64,000 nucleotides of DNA from Polynucleobacter sp. VK25 (GCF_018687355.1 NZ_CP061288.1:496001-560000), one strand, 5' to 3'. Positions 19,509 to 30,181 are shown, counted from the first letter of the stretch. Notes: generated by a model from the letters alone, not told the origin. Translations and numbers: made by a program.

Positions 19509-21413
19509 ATGAGTATCAAGGTATTAAGCCTCATCCCACCAATGACCCAGCTGAATACGCCGTATCCTTCTACAGCTTATCTCACTGGATTTTTAAGGTC
19601 GCGCGGCATTGATGCGGCTCAAGAAGATCTTGCTCTAGCTCTCGTACTGAGCTTTTTTACCCCCGACGGGATGGCTGAGATTCGCGCAGAAGCGCTGAAT
19701 ACCCCTGAAGAGAATCGCACCGCAAGTGTCAATTTTTTCTTAGATTATTTTGATGCTTATCAATCCACAATCGCACCTGTCATCACTTTTTTGCAAGGTC
19801 GTGATAGCACTCTAAGTCATCGCATTAATACTCGAGAGTTTTTGCCTGAGGGGCCGCGCTTCGCTTCGCTTGATGCATTTGATGAAGAAGAGTCTACTGA
19901 TCCTTTGGCTTGGGCCTTCGGCGCTTTGGGATCGCAAGACAGAGCGCGCCATTTAGCCACTCTTTATCTCAATGATTTATCCGATGTATTACGTGATGCG
20001 GTTGATGATCGTTTTGAATTCGTGCGCTATGCCGAATCCTTGGCAAGCAGTCAGCCCACTTTTACGCCGCTAGCAGATGCACTGAGTGCAAAACCGACGC
20101 TGATGGATCTACATTTACAAGGGTTAGCCAGCAAAGCGATTGAGCGCCATCGGCCGAACCTAGTACTTTTATCAGTCCCATTTCCCGGTGCAATGTATGC
20201 GGCTTTACGCATCGCTCAGGTAATTAAAGATACTCATCCAGATATTAAGATCGCTTTAGGTGGAGGCTATGTCAATACCGAGCTACGGGAGTTATCTGAT
20301 GCCCGCATATTTGATTATGTTGACTTCATCACGCTAGACTCAGGAGAGAGGCCTTTGCTCGCCTTGCTTGAGCATCTCAATGGCAAGCGTTCAGCCGAGA
20401 GATTGATTCGCACGTTTATTCGTAACTCGGGTAAGCAAGTGCAATACCTAAATTGGCAAGAACCGGATGTCCCTTTTGAAGAGGTGGGGACGGCAACTTG
20501 GGATGGCCTGCCGTTAGATTCTTATCTATCGCTTCTCGATATGTTGAACCCAATGCATCGATTATGGAGCGATGGTCGTTGGAATAAGTTGACTGTTGCG
20601 CACGGCTGCTATTGGAAGAAATGTAGCTTCTGTGATGTATCGCTTGACTACATTTCCCGCTATGAAACAGCTTCTGCAAGTTTGTTAGTGGATCGCATTG
20701 AGCAGATTGTTGCTGAGACCGGACAGACAGGTTTTCATTTTGTGGATGAGGCTGCACCTCCAAAAATATTAAAAGCTTTGGCCGAGGAGCTCATTCATCG
20801 CAAGGTTCTGATCTCATGGTGGGGCAATATTCGTTTTGAGAAAACCTTTACCCCTGACTTGGCTGAGCTCCTGGCAAAAAGTGGCTGCATTGCTATGTCT
20901 GGTGGTCTTGAAGTAGCCTCTGATCGCTTGCTTAATCTCATGAAGAAGGGCGTGTCTGTTGAGCAAGTAGCCCAGGTCACCAAAGGATTCTCAGATGCTG
21001 GTATCTTGGTACACGCTTATTTAATGTATGGTTTTCCAACGCAAACAGTACAAGAAACAGTCGATGCCTTGGAGTATGTAAGACAACTTTTTGAGTATGG
21101 CTGCATACAAAGTGGCTTCTTTCACCGCTTTACTTGTACCGTGCACTCCCCCGTAGGCATGAATCCTCAAGAATATGGAATTGAGCTCATTCCATTGCCT
21201 GAAATCACTTTTGCTAAAAATGATGTGCTCTTTATTGATCCTACCGGCGTTGATCATGAGGCGCTAGGGCAGGGCCTAAAGAAGGCTATTTATAACTATA
21301 TGCATGGCGTTGGTTTTGATATCAAGGCTAAAACTTGGTTTGAGGGGCTAGGGGTAAATGTTCCTAATACGACCATTCCCAAAAATTTCATCGAGAATGC
21401 CTTGTATCGATAG
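19509..21413 (+). CDS. B12-binding-type radical SAM protein of unknown function
   Basis: 634 residues. The N-terminal half contains a Rossmann-like segment at about residues 210-290 (LVLLSVPFPG then IALGGGYVN) resembling a cobalamin-binding domain, but without a clear DxHxxG B12 motif. The radical SAM core follows, with Cys367, Cys372 and Cys375, a CX4CX2C spacing rather than the usual CX3CX2C. Downstream are FVDEAAPPK, GGLEVASDRLLNLMKKG and AYLMYGFPTQT, typical SAM-barrel segments. The substrate is unknown. It is paired with the DUF455 gene and followed by two paralogous lipoproteins. Confidence 0.8.
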   Translation: MSIKVLSLIPPMTQLNTPYPSTAYLTGFLRSRGIDAAQEDLALALVLSFFTPDGMAEIRAEALNTPEENRTASVNFFLDYFDAYQSTIAPVITFLQGRDSTLSHRINTREFLPEGPRFASLDAFDEEESTDPLAWAFGALGSQDRARHLATLYLNDLSDVLRDAVDDRFEFVRYAESLASSQPTFTPLADALSAKPTLMDLHLQGLASKAIERHRPNLVLLSVPFPGAMYAALRIAQVIKDTHPDIKIALGGGYVNTELRELSDARIFDYVDFITLDSGERPLLALLEHLNGKRSAERLIRTFIRNSGKQVQYLNWQEPDVPFEEVGTATWDGLPLDSYLSLLDMLNPMHRLWSDGRWNKLTVAHGCYWKKCSFCDVSLDYISRYETASASLLVDRIEQIVAETGQTGFHFVDEAAPPKILKALAEELIHRKVLISWWGNIRFEKTFTPDLAELLAKSGCIAMSGGLEVASDRLLNLMKKGVSVEQVAQVTKGFSDAGILVHAYLMYGFPTQTVQETVDALEYVRQLFEYGCIQSGFFHRFTCTVHSPVGMNPQEYGIELIPLPEITFAKNDVLFIDPTGVDHEALGQGLKKAIYNYMHGVGFDIKAKTWFEGLGVNVPNTTIPKNFIENALYR

Positions 21414-21473
21414 TGCATTTATGCAAATTGGGTTTACTATAGTTTTAATGCTTTAAATACTCCAGGGGATTAA

Positions 21474-22175
21474 ATGAATCTATCGCGCCGCACTTTCATT
21501 GCTTCTGCCGCCTTGGCTCCAGTAGCCTGTGGAGTGCCATTGTCGTATCAGCGAGGAACTCCTGTTGCTCAACCCAAGCCAATTCCAACTGTAAGAGCGC
21601 CTCAAGTGGGGCAAGAGTGGACATACGTTAAGCGTGATGTTTTCGATGGAAAAATTCGTGGCCTTATTACCGAACGCGTTTCTAGTGTTGGTCAAACTAT
21701 TGTGATTGATCGTTGGGATGAGAATGGTGGCGGACTCCCTAGTGAAATTCAGGGTCCTTGGGGTATGGTCCAGACAAGCACATCTTGGCCGCGCTTATTA
21801 AGTTTCAATCCTCCGCTACCTTTGTGGCCTCTAGAGTTAACTTCGAAGTGGAGCAAGCAGTTTGATGTCAAATATAGTTTAGGCGGATACTCCGAAAATT
21901 CTTATGGTTGGCAGGAATATATGAGTGCGCACGGATGGGAGCAGATTACCGTACCTGCTGGCACTTTTTTAACCTTACGTTATGACAATCTCATTAATTA
22001 CGAGAGTAATGATGACAACAAGACTGATTGCATACGTAAGGAGAGTATTTGGTTTGCGCCCAGCATAGGTCGCTGGGTAGCGCGTGAGTCTTCTGGCTCA
22101 TATATTATTGTTGGTCAAGGGGGCATGCCCATCTTGGAGGATAAATTTCAATGGCAACTCACTGCTTACAAATAA
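21474..22175 (+). CDS. Exported (probable Tat/lipoprotein) protein of unknown function, paralogue A
   Basis: 233 residues. The N-terminus has SRRTFIA, a good twin-arginine motif, then a short hydrophobic stretch and Cys19, so it may be a Tat-exported lipoprotein, although Pro at -3 is unusual for a lipobox. The body shares clear blocks with the next gene: VRAPQVGQEW, PSEIQGPWG against PDEIQSPWG, and SIWFAPSIGRWVAR against DLWFAPEVGRWVIR. The two are therefore a tandem duplication. No known domain is recognised and the fold looks beta-rich. Confidence 0.75.
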   Translation: MNLSRRTFIASAALAPVACGVPLSYQRGTPVAQPKPIPTVRAPQVGQEWTYVKRDVFDGKIRGLITERVSSVGQTIVIDRWDENGGGLPSEIQGPWGMVQTSTSWPRLLSFNPPLPLWPLELTSKWSKQFDVKYSLGGYSENSYGWQEYMSAHGWEQITVPAGTFLTLRYDNLINYESNDDNKTDCIRKESIWFAPSIGRWVARESSGSYIIVGQGGMPILEDKFQWQLTAYK

Positions 22176-22879
22176 ATAGCTTGCGCCGTCTTACTGTCTT
22201 GTTATTGCCCGCCATCCTGGCGGCTTGTATTTCATCTCAGCCATTTCCTAAAGGGCAGATTGTGCCTCAGCCTGCACCCACTCCTGCGGTTAGAGCGCCT
22301 CAAGTTGGTCAAGAATGGGTTTATCAAATTAGAAATGTCTTTAATCAAGAGATTATTGATACTGTCACTGAGAAAGTAGTTTCGGTTGGCAGCGAGGTAC
22401 GCATTGCCCGATCTGGAGTTAAATCAGGACCGCTTCCCGATGAAATTCAATCACCCTGGGGATTTGTGGTTCAAGATCCTCATTGGAAGCCAACCCAGAA
22501 ATTCCTCAAACCCATTCCTATGTGGCCCTTGCAATTACAGGTCGGCTGGAATGGATTCTTTACATCTCAGTATCAAGATCCAGCGCATCCTGATGGAAAT
22601 TATTACTGGGGTCTTGGTATGACGGCTTCGCAGTGGGAGCGCATAAAAACTCCTGCTGGAGAGTTTTTAGTGTTGCAAGTTCATAACACGGCACCTAATT
22701 TTGTTAGTAATGACCTCTTTAGAGTTGGCAATGAGCGCCAAGAAGACTTATGGTTTGCGCCTGAAGTGGGGCGGTGGGTCATTCGCAGGAGTTCGGGTCG
22801 CTACGTCACCCCAGGTGTCTACTGGGCTAATGCTTTTTGGGAGGATTACCTGGAGTGGGAGTTAATCTCCTGGAAATAA
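22151..22879 (+). CDS. Lipoprotein of unknown function, paralogue B
   Basis: 242 residues. A Sec signal with a canonical lipobox (ILAAC, Cys near residue 26) marks a lipoprotein. GGAGGAT at 22136-22142 is a strong Shine-Dalgarno inside the end of paralogue A, so the 25-base overlap is translationally coupled. Over the mature part it aligns by eye with paralogue A, with an identical VRAPQVGQEW block and a similar end (WELISWK against WQLTAYK). Its function is unknown. Confidence 0.78.
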   Translation: MATHCLQINSLRRLTVLLLPAILAACISSQPFPKGQIVPQPAPTPAVRAPQVGQEWVYQIRNVFNQEIIDTVTEKVVSVGSEVRIARSGVKSGPLPDEIQSPWGFVVQDPHWKPTQKFLKPIPMWPLQLQVGWNGFFTSQYQDPAHPDGNYYWGLGMTASQWERIKTPAGEFLVLQVHNTAPNFVSNDLFRVGNERQEDLWFAPEVGRWVIRRSSGRYVTPGVYWANAFWEDYLEWELISWK

Positions 22880-22907
22880 GCAAAGCGCTTAAAATAGACG
22901 CATTGCT

Positions 22908-23561
22908 ATGTATACCGTAAAAGAACTATTCCCCACGCTTCAAGGCGAAGGTACCCACACTGGTAGGGCGGCAGTATTTTGCCGCTTTGCCGGATGTAAT
23001 CTTTGGAGTGGGCGTGAAGAAGATCGTGCCACTGCCGTTTGTCAATTTTGCGATACTGATTTTGTCGGTAGCGATGGTTTTGGGGGCGGCAAGTTTGAAA
23101 CCGCCTCCGCTCTTGCAGACGCAATCGAAGCTTCATGGCGCAGTACCTCAGCTGGTCCGCAGCAGCGTTATGTGGTTTTCACTGGTGGAGAGCCTCTCCT
23201 GCAATTGGATGAAGAATTAATTACAGCGCTTCACCAAAAAGGTTTTGAGGTTGCAATCGAAACAAACGGCACTATTAAGGTTCCTAAAGGAGTTGATTGG
23301 GTTTGCGTCAGCCCTAAGGCCGGATCTGATTTGATTGTTCTTCAATCAGATGAGTTAAAGCTGGTGATTCCACAAGCGAGTCATCAGCAATTAGAAAAGT
23401 TGATGGCCCGCTTTGAGGGAATGGATTACCGCAATCGTTTCTTGCAGCCCATGGATGGACAAAACCTCAAAAGCAATACCGAACTAGCGGTAAGCTTGTG
23501 TCAAAAGCGTCCTTTATGGCGCTTAAGTCTGCAATCTCATAAACTCATCGGAATTCGGTAA
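22908..23561 (+). CDS. queE: 7-carboxy-7-deazaguanine synthase QueE
   Basis: 217 residues. It is a radical SAM enzyme that contracts 6-carboxytetrahydropterin to 7-carboxy-7-deazaguanine in queuosine synthesis. The N-terminus has FPTLQGEGTHTGRAAVFCRFAGC, and the cluster Cys residues are in the family's long-spaced form, a first Cys in AGCNLW and then CQFCD. FTGGEPLLQ is the glycine-rich SAM motif. queD follows after 46 bases, the next gene in the pathway sense. queC is not in the window. Confidence 0.93.
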   Translation: MYTVKELFPTLQGEGTHTGRAAVFCRFAGCNLWSGREEDRATAVCQFCDTDFVGSDGFGGGKFETASALADAIEASWRSTSAGPQQRYVVFTGGEPLLQLDEELITALHQKGFEVAIETNGTIKVPKGVDWVCVSPKAGSDLIVLQSDELKLVIPQASHQQLEKLMARFEGMDYRNRFLQPMDGQNLKSNTELAVSLCQKRPLWRLSLQSHKLIGIR

Positions 23562-23607
23562 ATTAGATCAGCGTGAGCTAAGCGCCAATATATTAAATAA
23601 GTACTCA

Positions 23608-24072
23608 ATGACAAATAAACAACCAGCCATCTCCATTACTCGTCGTCTAGAGTTTGACTCAGGGCACCGCATTCCAAATCATGATGGACAATGTCGTCAT
23701 CTGCACGGACATCGTTATGCCATTGAGGTGACTCTGACTGGTGAGGTGGCAGATCATCCTGGTAAAGCGGACGATGGCATGGTGCTCGACTTTGGCGATA
23801 TCAAGCGCTTAACCAATCAATATGTTGTTGATCTTTGGGACCATGCATTTTTGGTGGCTAAAGAAGATGAAGGCTTAGTGGCTTTCTTGGCGAGCTTGCC
23901 TAACCATAAGACAGTCATCATGGAGCATGTACCTACCGTAGAAAATTTGGCGAATGCTGCCTTTGCCATTTTGCAGCCAGTGTTTAGTAAAGCATTTAGC
24001 GGTCGCTTGGAACTTTCTTCTATTCGTCTTTATGAGACGCCCAATTGCTGGGCTGATGTTCATCCTGCCTAA
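23608..24072 (+). CDS. queD: 6-carboxy-5,6,7,8-tetrahydropterin synthase QueD
   Basis: 154 residues. It makes 6-carboxytetrahydropterin from dihydroneopterin triphosphate, the QueE substrate. The zinc ligands are visible as a His in GHRIPNHDGQC and the HLHGHRY pair; the catalytic Cys is in GQCRHLHGH. The conserved LDFGDIK, PTVENLA and RLYETPNCW blocks are present. Its stop is directly followed by the tadA start. Confidence 0.94.
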   Translation: MTNKQPAISITRRLEFDSGHRIPNHDGQCRHLHGHRYAIEVTLTGEVADHPGKADDGMVLDFGDIKRLTNQYVVDLWDHAFLVAKEDEGLVAFLASLPNHKTVIMEHVPTVENLANAAFAILQPVFSKAFSGRLELSSIRLYETPNCWADVHPA

Positions 24073-25465
<1,393 letters not shown>

Positions 25466-25472
<7 letters not shown>

Positions 25473-26119
25473 TTAGTAACCGCAATCGTTTAAGCCATTC
25501 TTTTTTGAAGGGCGCGCTCATATCAATTGCGCTCACATTCGCAGGGGCATCAATGGCAACTGAAGAGCCGAAATATTCCGTACTTGAAAAAGAACCTCCT
25601 TTTGAAGTCCGATCCTATGCGCCAATGATTGTTGCTGAAGCGCAGGTTGATGGCGATTTAGATGAAGCATCAAGCCAGGGTTTTCGTTTGATTGCGGCCT
25701 ATATTTTTGGTCAGAATCAAGTGAGCGAAAAAATTGCCATGACAGCCCCTGTAATGGTTGAAGATCAAAAGCAAAAGAGCGCAAAGATCGCGATGACTGC
25801 TCCAGTTGGGATTGAATCCAACGCTGGTAAGTGGACTGTATCGTTTGTAATGCCTGCGGAGTACACCATGGAAACCATTCCCAAGCCGATCAATCCGCAA
25901 GTTCAGTTACGTCAAATTCCCGGAGTAAAAAAAGCGGTAATCAGCTTTACCGGTTTTTATAATCAGCAAAAAGTTGCTGAGAAAACCTTGGAACTAGAGC
26001 AGTGGATGAAGGCCCGAAATCTGCAAGCTACTGGAGCCCCCAATTTTTCACGGTACAACCCGCCCTGGACCTTACCCTTCATGCGGCGTAATGAGGTCAT
26101 GATTAACCTGCGCGACTAG
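25466..26119 (+). CDS. SOUL haem-binding family protein, exported
   Basis: 217 residues from a GTG that overlaps the end of the carboxypeptidase gene. Residues 1-32 form a signal peptide (LISIALTFAGASMA). The mature part has the SOUL/HBP pattern: YSVLEKEPPFEVRSYAPMIVAE, a GFRLIAAYIFGQNQ helix, and the twice-occurring KIAMTAPV motif. SOUL proteins bind tetrapyrroles; a periplasmic haem or porphyrin role is inferred from family and export signal only. It ends convergently with rlmJ, overlapping by 4 bases. Confidence 0.88.
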
Positions 26120-27003
26120 TTTTTGGCTTCAAAGCTCTTCAGTAAAAATTGGCCGCCACCATTGATGCCCAGGACCTTTGTCAATATCGGCAGAGCCTGC
26201 GCGAGATGTTTTTCTAGAGTCCATGGCGGATTAATGATGAACATACCGCTTGCTTGCAGGCGCCGTTCCCCTGGCGCATTTTCAACACGTAATTCTGTAT
26301 GTAGCCAAGAGCGCTTATGGACCGCTGCAATCTTTTTCAGGCGATCTGGTAATGCTGCTGATTCTCTTCTAGGGAGTACGGGGTACCAAATTGCATAGCA
26401 GCCCGTGGCAAAACGTTGCAGAGCTTCTTCTATGGCAACTTCAAGATAGCGATAGTCTTGCTTATCTTCATAAGACGGATCAATCAGCACTATGCCGCGT
26501 CGACTTGGGGGCGGTACTAAACCCTTAAGTCGTGCAAAACTATCTTCAGCATAAATATCAATCTGTTTAGACTGCTTTAGTTGGCCAATATTGTGGCGCA
26601 GAATATCAATCTCTTTAGGATGAAGCTCAAATAACTTAAGGCGGTCTTGTGAGCGCAACAGACGTGCCAGAATAAATGGTGAGCCAGGGTAGGTGGTGAG
26701 CTGACCTTCGACATTCTCAGCCTCAATGTATTTCAGATACTCTTGAATGCTCTCTGGAATTGAGGTGTTTGCATGCTTGTAGGCATCCACATATTGCATC
26801 AAGCGAAAAATGCCACCATCAGCTTCCTTGCTCACGGTGGAGAATCCATCTTGCAGACTATAGATGCCAGCCCCCGCATGAGTATCTACCATTGTGAGTG
26901 CACCAGGCTTCTCTTGTAGGTAGTTAACCAAGTGAATTAGGGTGAGATGCTTCAGGATGTCTGCATGACTTCCAGCATGAAATGCGTGTCGATAACTAAA
27001 CAT
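26116..27003 (-). CDS. rlmJ: 23S rRNA (adenine2030-N6)-methyltransferase RlmJ
   Basis: 295 residues. The N-terminus MFSYRHAFHAGSHADILKH is the RlmJ signature. The catalytic N6-adenine motif appears as DPSYE (a variant of DPPY) near residue 175, and the SAM-binding region includes VDTHAGAGIYSL near residue 40. It is the last gene of the minus-strand run that begins with the GT39 glycosyltransferase, 6 bases after the PAP2 gene, but is functionally unrelated to that module. Confidence 0.92.
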   Translation of the reverse strand: MFSYRHAFHAGSHADILKHLTLIHLVNYLQEKPGALTMVDTHAGAGIYSLQDGFSTVSKEADGGIFRLMQYVDAYKHANTSIPESIQEYLKYIEAENVEGQLTTYPGSPFILARLLRSQDRLKLFELHPKEIDILRHNIGQLKQSKQIDIYAEDSFARLKGLVPPPSRRGIVLIDPSYEDKQDYRYLEVAIEEALQRFATGCYAIWYPVLPRRESAALPDRLKKIAAVHKRSWLHTELRVENAPGERRLQASGMFIINPPWTLEKHLAQALPILTKVLGINGGGQFLLKSFEAKN

Positions 27004-27009
27004 CTTCGG

Positions 27010-27801
27010 TTATTTTGCCTTGCCAGGTATCTGGGTAAATTGCGCCTTGATATAAAAGACGAGGGTAGCAGCCACAATAGCAATAGATAAATACTGCAAA
27101 GGAAGATTGAGCTCTAAATCCATGATTTGGGTGAGGTGGATATACATTGCTATAACGCCTCCCAGCGCAATCAGATGTGCCCATATTTTTCGAGGGCCCA
27201 ATTGGTTCTCTGGAAAATAATTGGCTAGTAGAGCTCCGAACATGCCGCACCAAATACCAAAACCTGCGCCTCCCAAAACATCGGTGAGCCAGTGAGCCCC
27301 TACAGCACTCCGTGATAGACCAACTAGTGCCGCGAGTAAAAACAAGAGTAATAGTGGAGTACGTTTATTTTTATCTGCAGAAAAATAAAAGGCGCTTGCA
27401 ATAGCAAATGCAGTCAGCGTATGACCGGAAGGAAAAGCTCTGTGGAGAAGTGCTTCACCGATGCGATAAAAACTTCCCTCAGTCAGTAATCCCGCGGGTC
27501 TTGGTAGATCAAACAGGCCCTTTAAAATTGAGCTAGCTAATGCGGCTATTGCGCCAGAAAAAATACCGGCAGTGAGTAATCTTGGCGCTAGCAGCAATAA
27601 GGGAAAGGTGAGTGCAAAAATGCCCCAGCCATTACCTAAAAAAGTAAGCCATGCCCAAAGTGTATCTGGGAGTAATTGCGTAAATCGATTAATGAATAAA
27701 AAGCTACTACTTTGCAACTCACCAAAATAAATTACGCCAGCCAGTGCAAGTGGAGCCAATGGAATGAACCAAGCAAAATGCGGAATTGCCTTATTGCTCA
27801 T
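27010..27801 (-). CDS. Membrane PAP2-family lipid phosphatase
   Basis: 263 residues with about six hydrophobic segments. All three phosphatase motifs are visible: KGLFDLPRP (KX6RP), PSGH and SRSAVGAHWLTD (SRX5HX3D). Such enzymes dephosphorylate lipid phosphates such as phosphatidate or undecaprenyl diphosphate. Its place next to a polyprenyl-sugar-type GT39 transferase, a YbhN-like protein and a GT9 transferase suggests carrier-lipid recycling or lipid A dephosphorylation; which one cannot be read from sequence. Confidence 0.88.
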   Translation of the reverse strand: MSNKAIPHFAWFIPLAPLALAGVIYFGELQSSSFLFINRFTQLLPDTLWAWLTFLGNGWGIFALTFPLLLLAPRLLTAGIFSGAIAALASSILKGLFDLPRPAGLLTEGSFYRIGEALLHRAFPSGHTLTAFAIASAFYFSADKNKRTPLLLLFLLAALVGLSRSAVGAHWLTDVLGGAGFGIWCGMFGALLANYFPENQLGPRKIWAHLIALGGVIAMYIHLTQIMDLELNLPLQYLSIAIVAATLVFYIKAQFTQIPGKAK

Positions 27802-27806
27802 TCAGA

Positions 27807-29066
27807 TTAGTGGGCTTTCGCCTTATCGGCATCTTGTAATTGCTTCATCACTTTATCCAACACTTGCGGCACGGTGATGGCTTGCATGCAGACATTGTCA
27901 TGACAAGGAGTTTTTCGGTGATTAGCGGCGCTGACGCAGGGAGAGCAAGCCAGGTTTGCAGTAATTGCGATTGAGTTTCCAACTGAGCCATACAAGGCTG
28001 GAGTTTCCGGCCCAAAGAGAACTACTGTTCTCAATGGCGTTACAGCAGAAAAATGACCCGGTCCAGAATCGTTGGTCACCATGACATCTGACAAGGTATA
28101 GAGGGGTGGCAATTCAGCAAAACTAACCTGTCCGGCAAAGTTCAATGCATTTTTAACATTAGCCACGGCGCGAACCTTCTCTACATAATCAAACTCAGCT
28201 GGCGAGCCAGTAATCAGTATGAGGTCATTTGGGTATTGTTGGTGTGTTGCTTGAATTAATTCAGAGAAACGCTGCTGCGCCCAACGACGCTGCGGCAGTA
28301 GGTCGCTTGCATTCGGATTAATCAGGATGAGACGCTCTTTACCAGGGGTGTAATTGATATTGGCCTCATTTGCCAACTTTTCAATACGTGTACGCACTTT
28401 TTCTAAAGCGCTTGGATCGATGATTGCTTGCTCTAAGCGCACTTCAGAATCAGGGATCTCAATCTTGCTAAATGGAACTTCTATTTTTTGGGCAAAAGCT
28501 GCATGAATTAAAGATAGAAAATTCTTCGTAATGTGAATATGCGGGTTGTAATGCACTTTGCGGGTCAGCATAAATCCACGCCACAATCCTTCACCATGGA
28601 AGATGTGGTAACCCACGCGGCGACGTGCACCACACATGCCGGTTAGTAGGGCGGTAAAACGAGAGAATAGTTCTAAGTCGATGACGGTATCAATGCGGTG
28701 CTTACGAGCAAGAATCAGAAAGCGCAATGTGTCCTTGATTAAGCCACCCAAGCTTGATGAGTCGATCGTAAAGATATTCTCTGGCTTAACAGTATTGAGT
28801 AATGTCAGGCTGGCGCGATTGCTTTTGAAGATTAAGAAATATAACTCAGCACCACGTGCTTTTGCATTGCGCATCGCCGGATCTACCAAAATGGCGCTGC
28901 CCATTTCAGAGAGTTCAATGAAGAGTAATTTCTTAGGGGTTTCTGGACCGCGACTGAAGATATTTTTTATGGCATCAGTGAGGGCAATCAATGGGCTCAC
29001 CATTGCGCAAAGCGGTACTCCGACCCAATGATCAATGGCGCGCATCGTGTTGACACTAATAGTCAT
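27807..29066 (-). CDS. Glycosyltransferase family 9 (heptosyltransferase-like)
   Basis: 419 residues, GT-B type. The C-terminal half has the donor-binding features of ADP-heptose:LPS heptosyltransferases: INPNASDLLPQRRW near residue 250, LITGSPAEFDYVEKV and TNDSGPGHFSA near residue 335. The N-terminal part has LLFIELSEMGSAI. A Cys-rich segment near the C-terminus (ACSPCVSAANHRKTPCHDNVC) is common in this subgroup. It probably adds a sugar to LPS or another envelope glycan; the exact acceptor is unknown. It sits 5 bases from the PAP2 gene and 17 from the YbhN-like gene. Confidence 0.87.
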   Translation of the reverse strand: MTISVNTMRAIDHWVGVPLCAMVSPLIALTDAIKNIFSRGPETPKKLLFIELSEMGSAILVDPAMRNAKARGAELYFLIFKSNRASLTLLNTVKPENIFTIDSSSLGGLIKDTLRFLILARKHRIDTVIDLELFSRFTALLTGMCGARRRVGYHIFHGEGLWRGFMLTRKVHYNPHIHITKNFLSLIHAAFAQKIEVPFSKIEIPDSEVRLEQAIIDPSALEKVRTRIEKLANEANINYTPGKERLILINPNASDLLPQRRWAQQRFSELIQATHQQYPNDLILITGSPAEFDYVEKVRAVANVKNALNFAGQVSFAELPPLYTLSDVMVTNDSGPGHFSAVTPLRTVVLFGPETPALYGSVGNSIAITANLACSPCVSAANHRKTPCHDNVCMQAITVPQVLDKVMKQLQDADKAKAH

Positions 29067-29083
29067 AGTTTTGCTCTAAAAAA

Positions 29084-30133
29084 TTATTTTCGTTTTAATA
29101 AAAAATAGGCGCCGGGCAAAACTGATAAGACAGTAATTGCTCCGTAGCTAATGGAGGCCAAAACAGTCAATGAGGGATTAACGCCCCACAAGGCCAAGAC
29201 GGATGATAGCGTTGCCTCACGTAAACCCCATCCAGAAATACTAATAGGAAGCATCAGCAACAAACTGAGGGCGGGCAAGCCAATCATGAGGCCTTCAATA
29301 GGTGCGTCTACTCCATAAGCCTTGAGGCAAAACAGCAAGGTCAAAATGGTAAGGAAGTGAATGCCAATCGCTAAAAAAGCTTGCGCAATATTATTTGGCC
29401 AAGCAAACGCAAGCTGGATGCCAGGCATTGCGTTGTTCATATTGAAGCGATCCAAGAATTTTTGCAGAAGTTGCTTGCTAGGACCCCAGGCCAAGATCAG
29501 AGCAATAGCAATACCTGCTAATAGCATCACTGCCATCACTGCATAACCCAGGTCCTGACCCCAGGCCGCTAATGTTGCTCCGCCTAATATCAAACCAATA
29601 CCGCCAAGTAAATTATTGCCAGCCAATCCCAATAAGCGATCGACTAATACCATTGCAAAACTTAGGCGCAACTTCGGGGTAGCGTGTTCCAGATCTACCG
29701 AGTGATGAAGTTCGGCGTCTAATTCTTTGGTTTCGGTGAGATTGCCGGCACTAGTTAAATGTGTCGCTGTAATTGCGCGATAGCTATCGCCGCCCAAAGT
29801 GCTCGGCAAGCCTTGGTTAATCAAACCGCCCGCAAAGTAGAGGCCGATGTAGGAGCGAATGCGGCGTGGAAATCCCACGGCTTGCATAAATAATCCCCAG
29901 CGGTATCCGCCGCAAACAAAGGCACACATCATGCTGGCTAGTGCAGCCAAAAACCATAGAGGTTGCATCTGAATGTGAGTATCAAATAGAGAGTGCCAAT
30001 TAATTCCGCTGGTTGCTTTCCAGAGGAGAGCAATGGAGAGCAGGACACGTATTGTGGGCCAAGCACGCTTGAGAATGGATTTCCACCCCGATTGGGTGCT
30101 GGGATGGGGGGTCAGCTTGGCTGGTGAACTCAT
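29084..30133 (-). CDS. YbhN-like integral membrane protein (lysylphosphatidylglycerol synthase TM family)
   Basis: 349 residues with about eight hydrophobic segments and no catalytic soluble domain. It belongs to the UPF0104/AglD family, the membrane part of the lysylphosphatidylglycerol synthase fold. The conserved GLINQGLPSTLGGDSYRA block is near residue 90 and SGWGLREATLSSVL near residue 300. Members are associated with membrane lipid or glycolipid flipping. The neighbours (GT39 upstream, GT9 and PAP2 downstream) fit a glycolipid transport role, inferred from context. Confidence 0.85.
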   Translation of the reverse strand: MSSPAKLTPHPSTQSGWKSILKRAWPTIRVLLSIALLWKATSGINWHSLFDTHIQMQPLWFLAALASMMCAFVCGGYRWGLFMQAVGFPRRIRSYIGLYFAGGLINQGLPSTLGGDSYRAITATHLTSAGNLTETKELDAELHHSVDLEHATPKLRLSFAMVLVDRLLGLAGNNLLGGIGLILGGATLAAWGQDLGYAVMAVMLLAGIAIALILAWGPSKQLLQKFLDRFNMNNAMPGIQLAFAWPNNIAQAFLAIGIHFLTILTLLFCLKAYGVDAPIEGLMIGLPALSLLLMLPISISGWGLREATLSSVLALWGVNPSLTVLASISYGAITVLSVLPGAYFLLKRK

Positions 30134-30181
30134 AACGTAAGGATAATGCCTAAGACGCCTAAGGTCTTGAATTTGGGGGTA

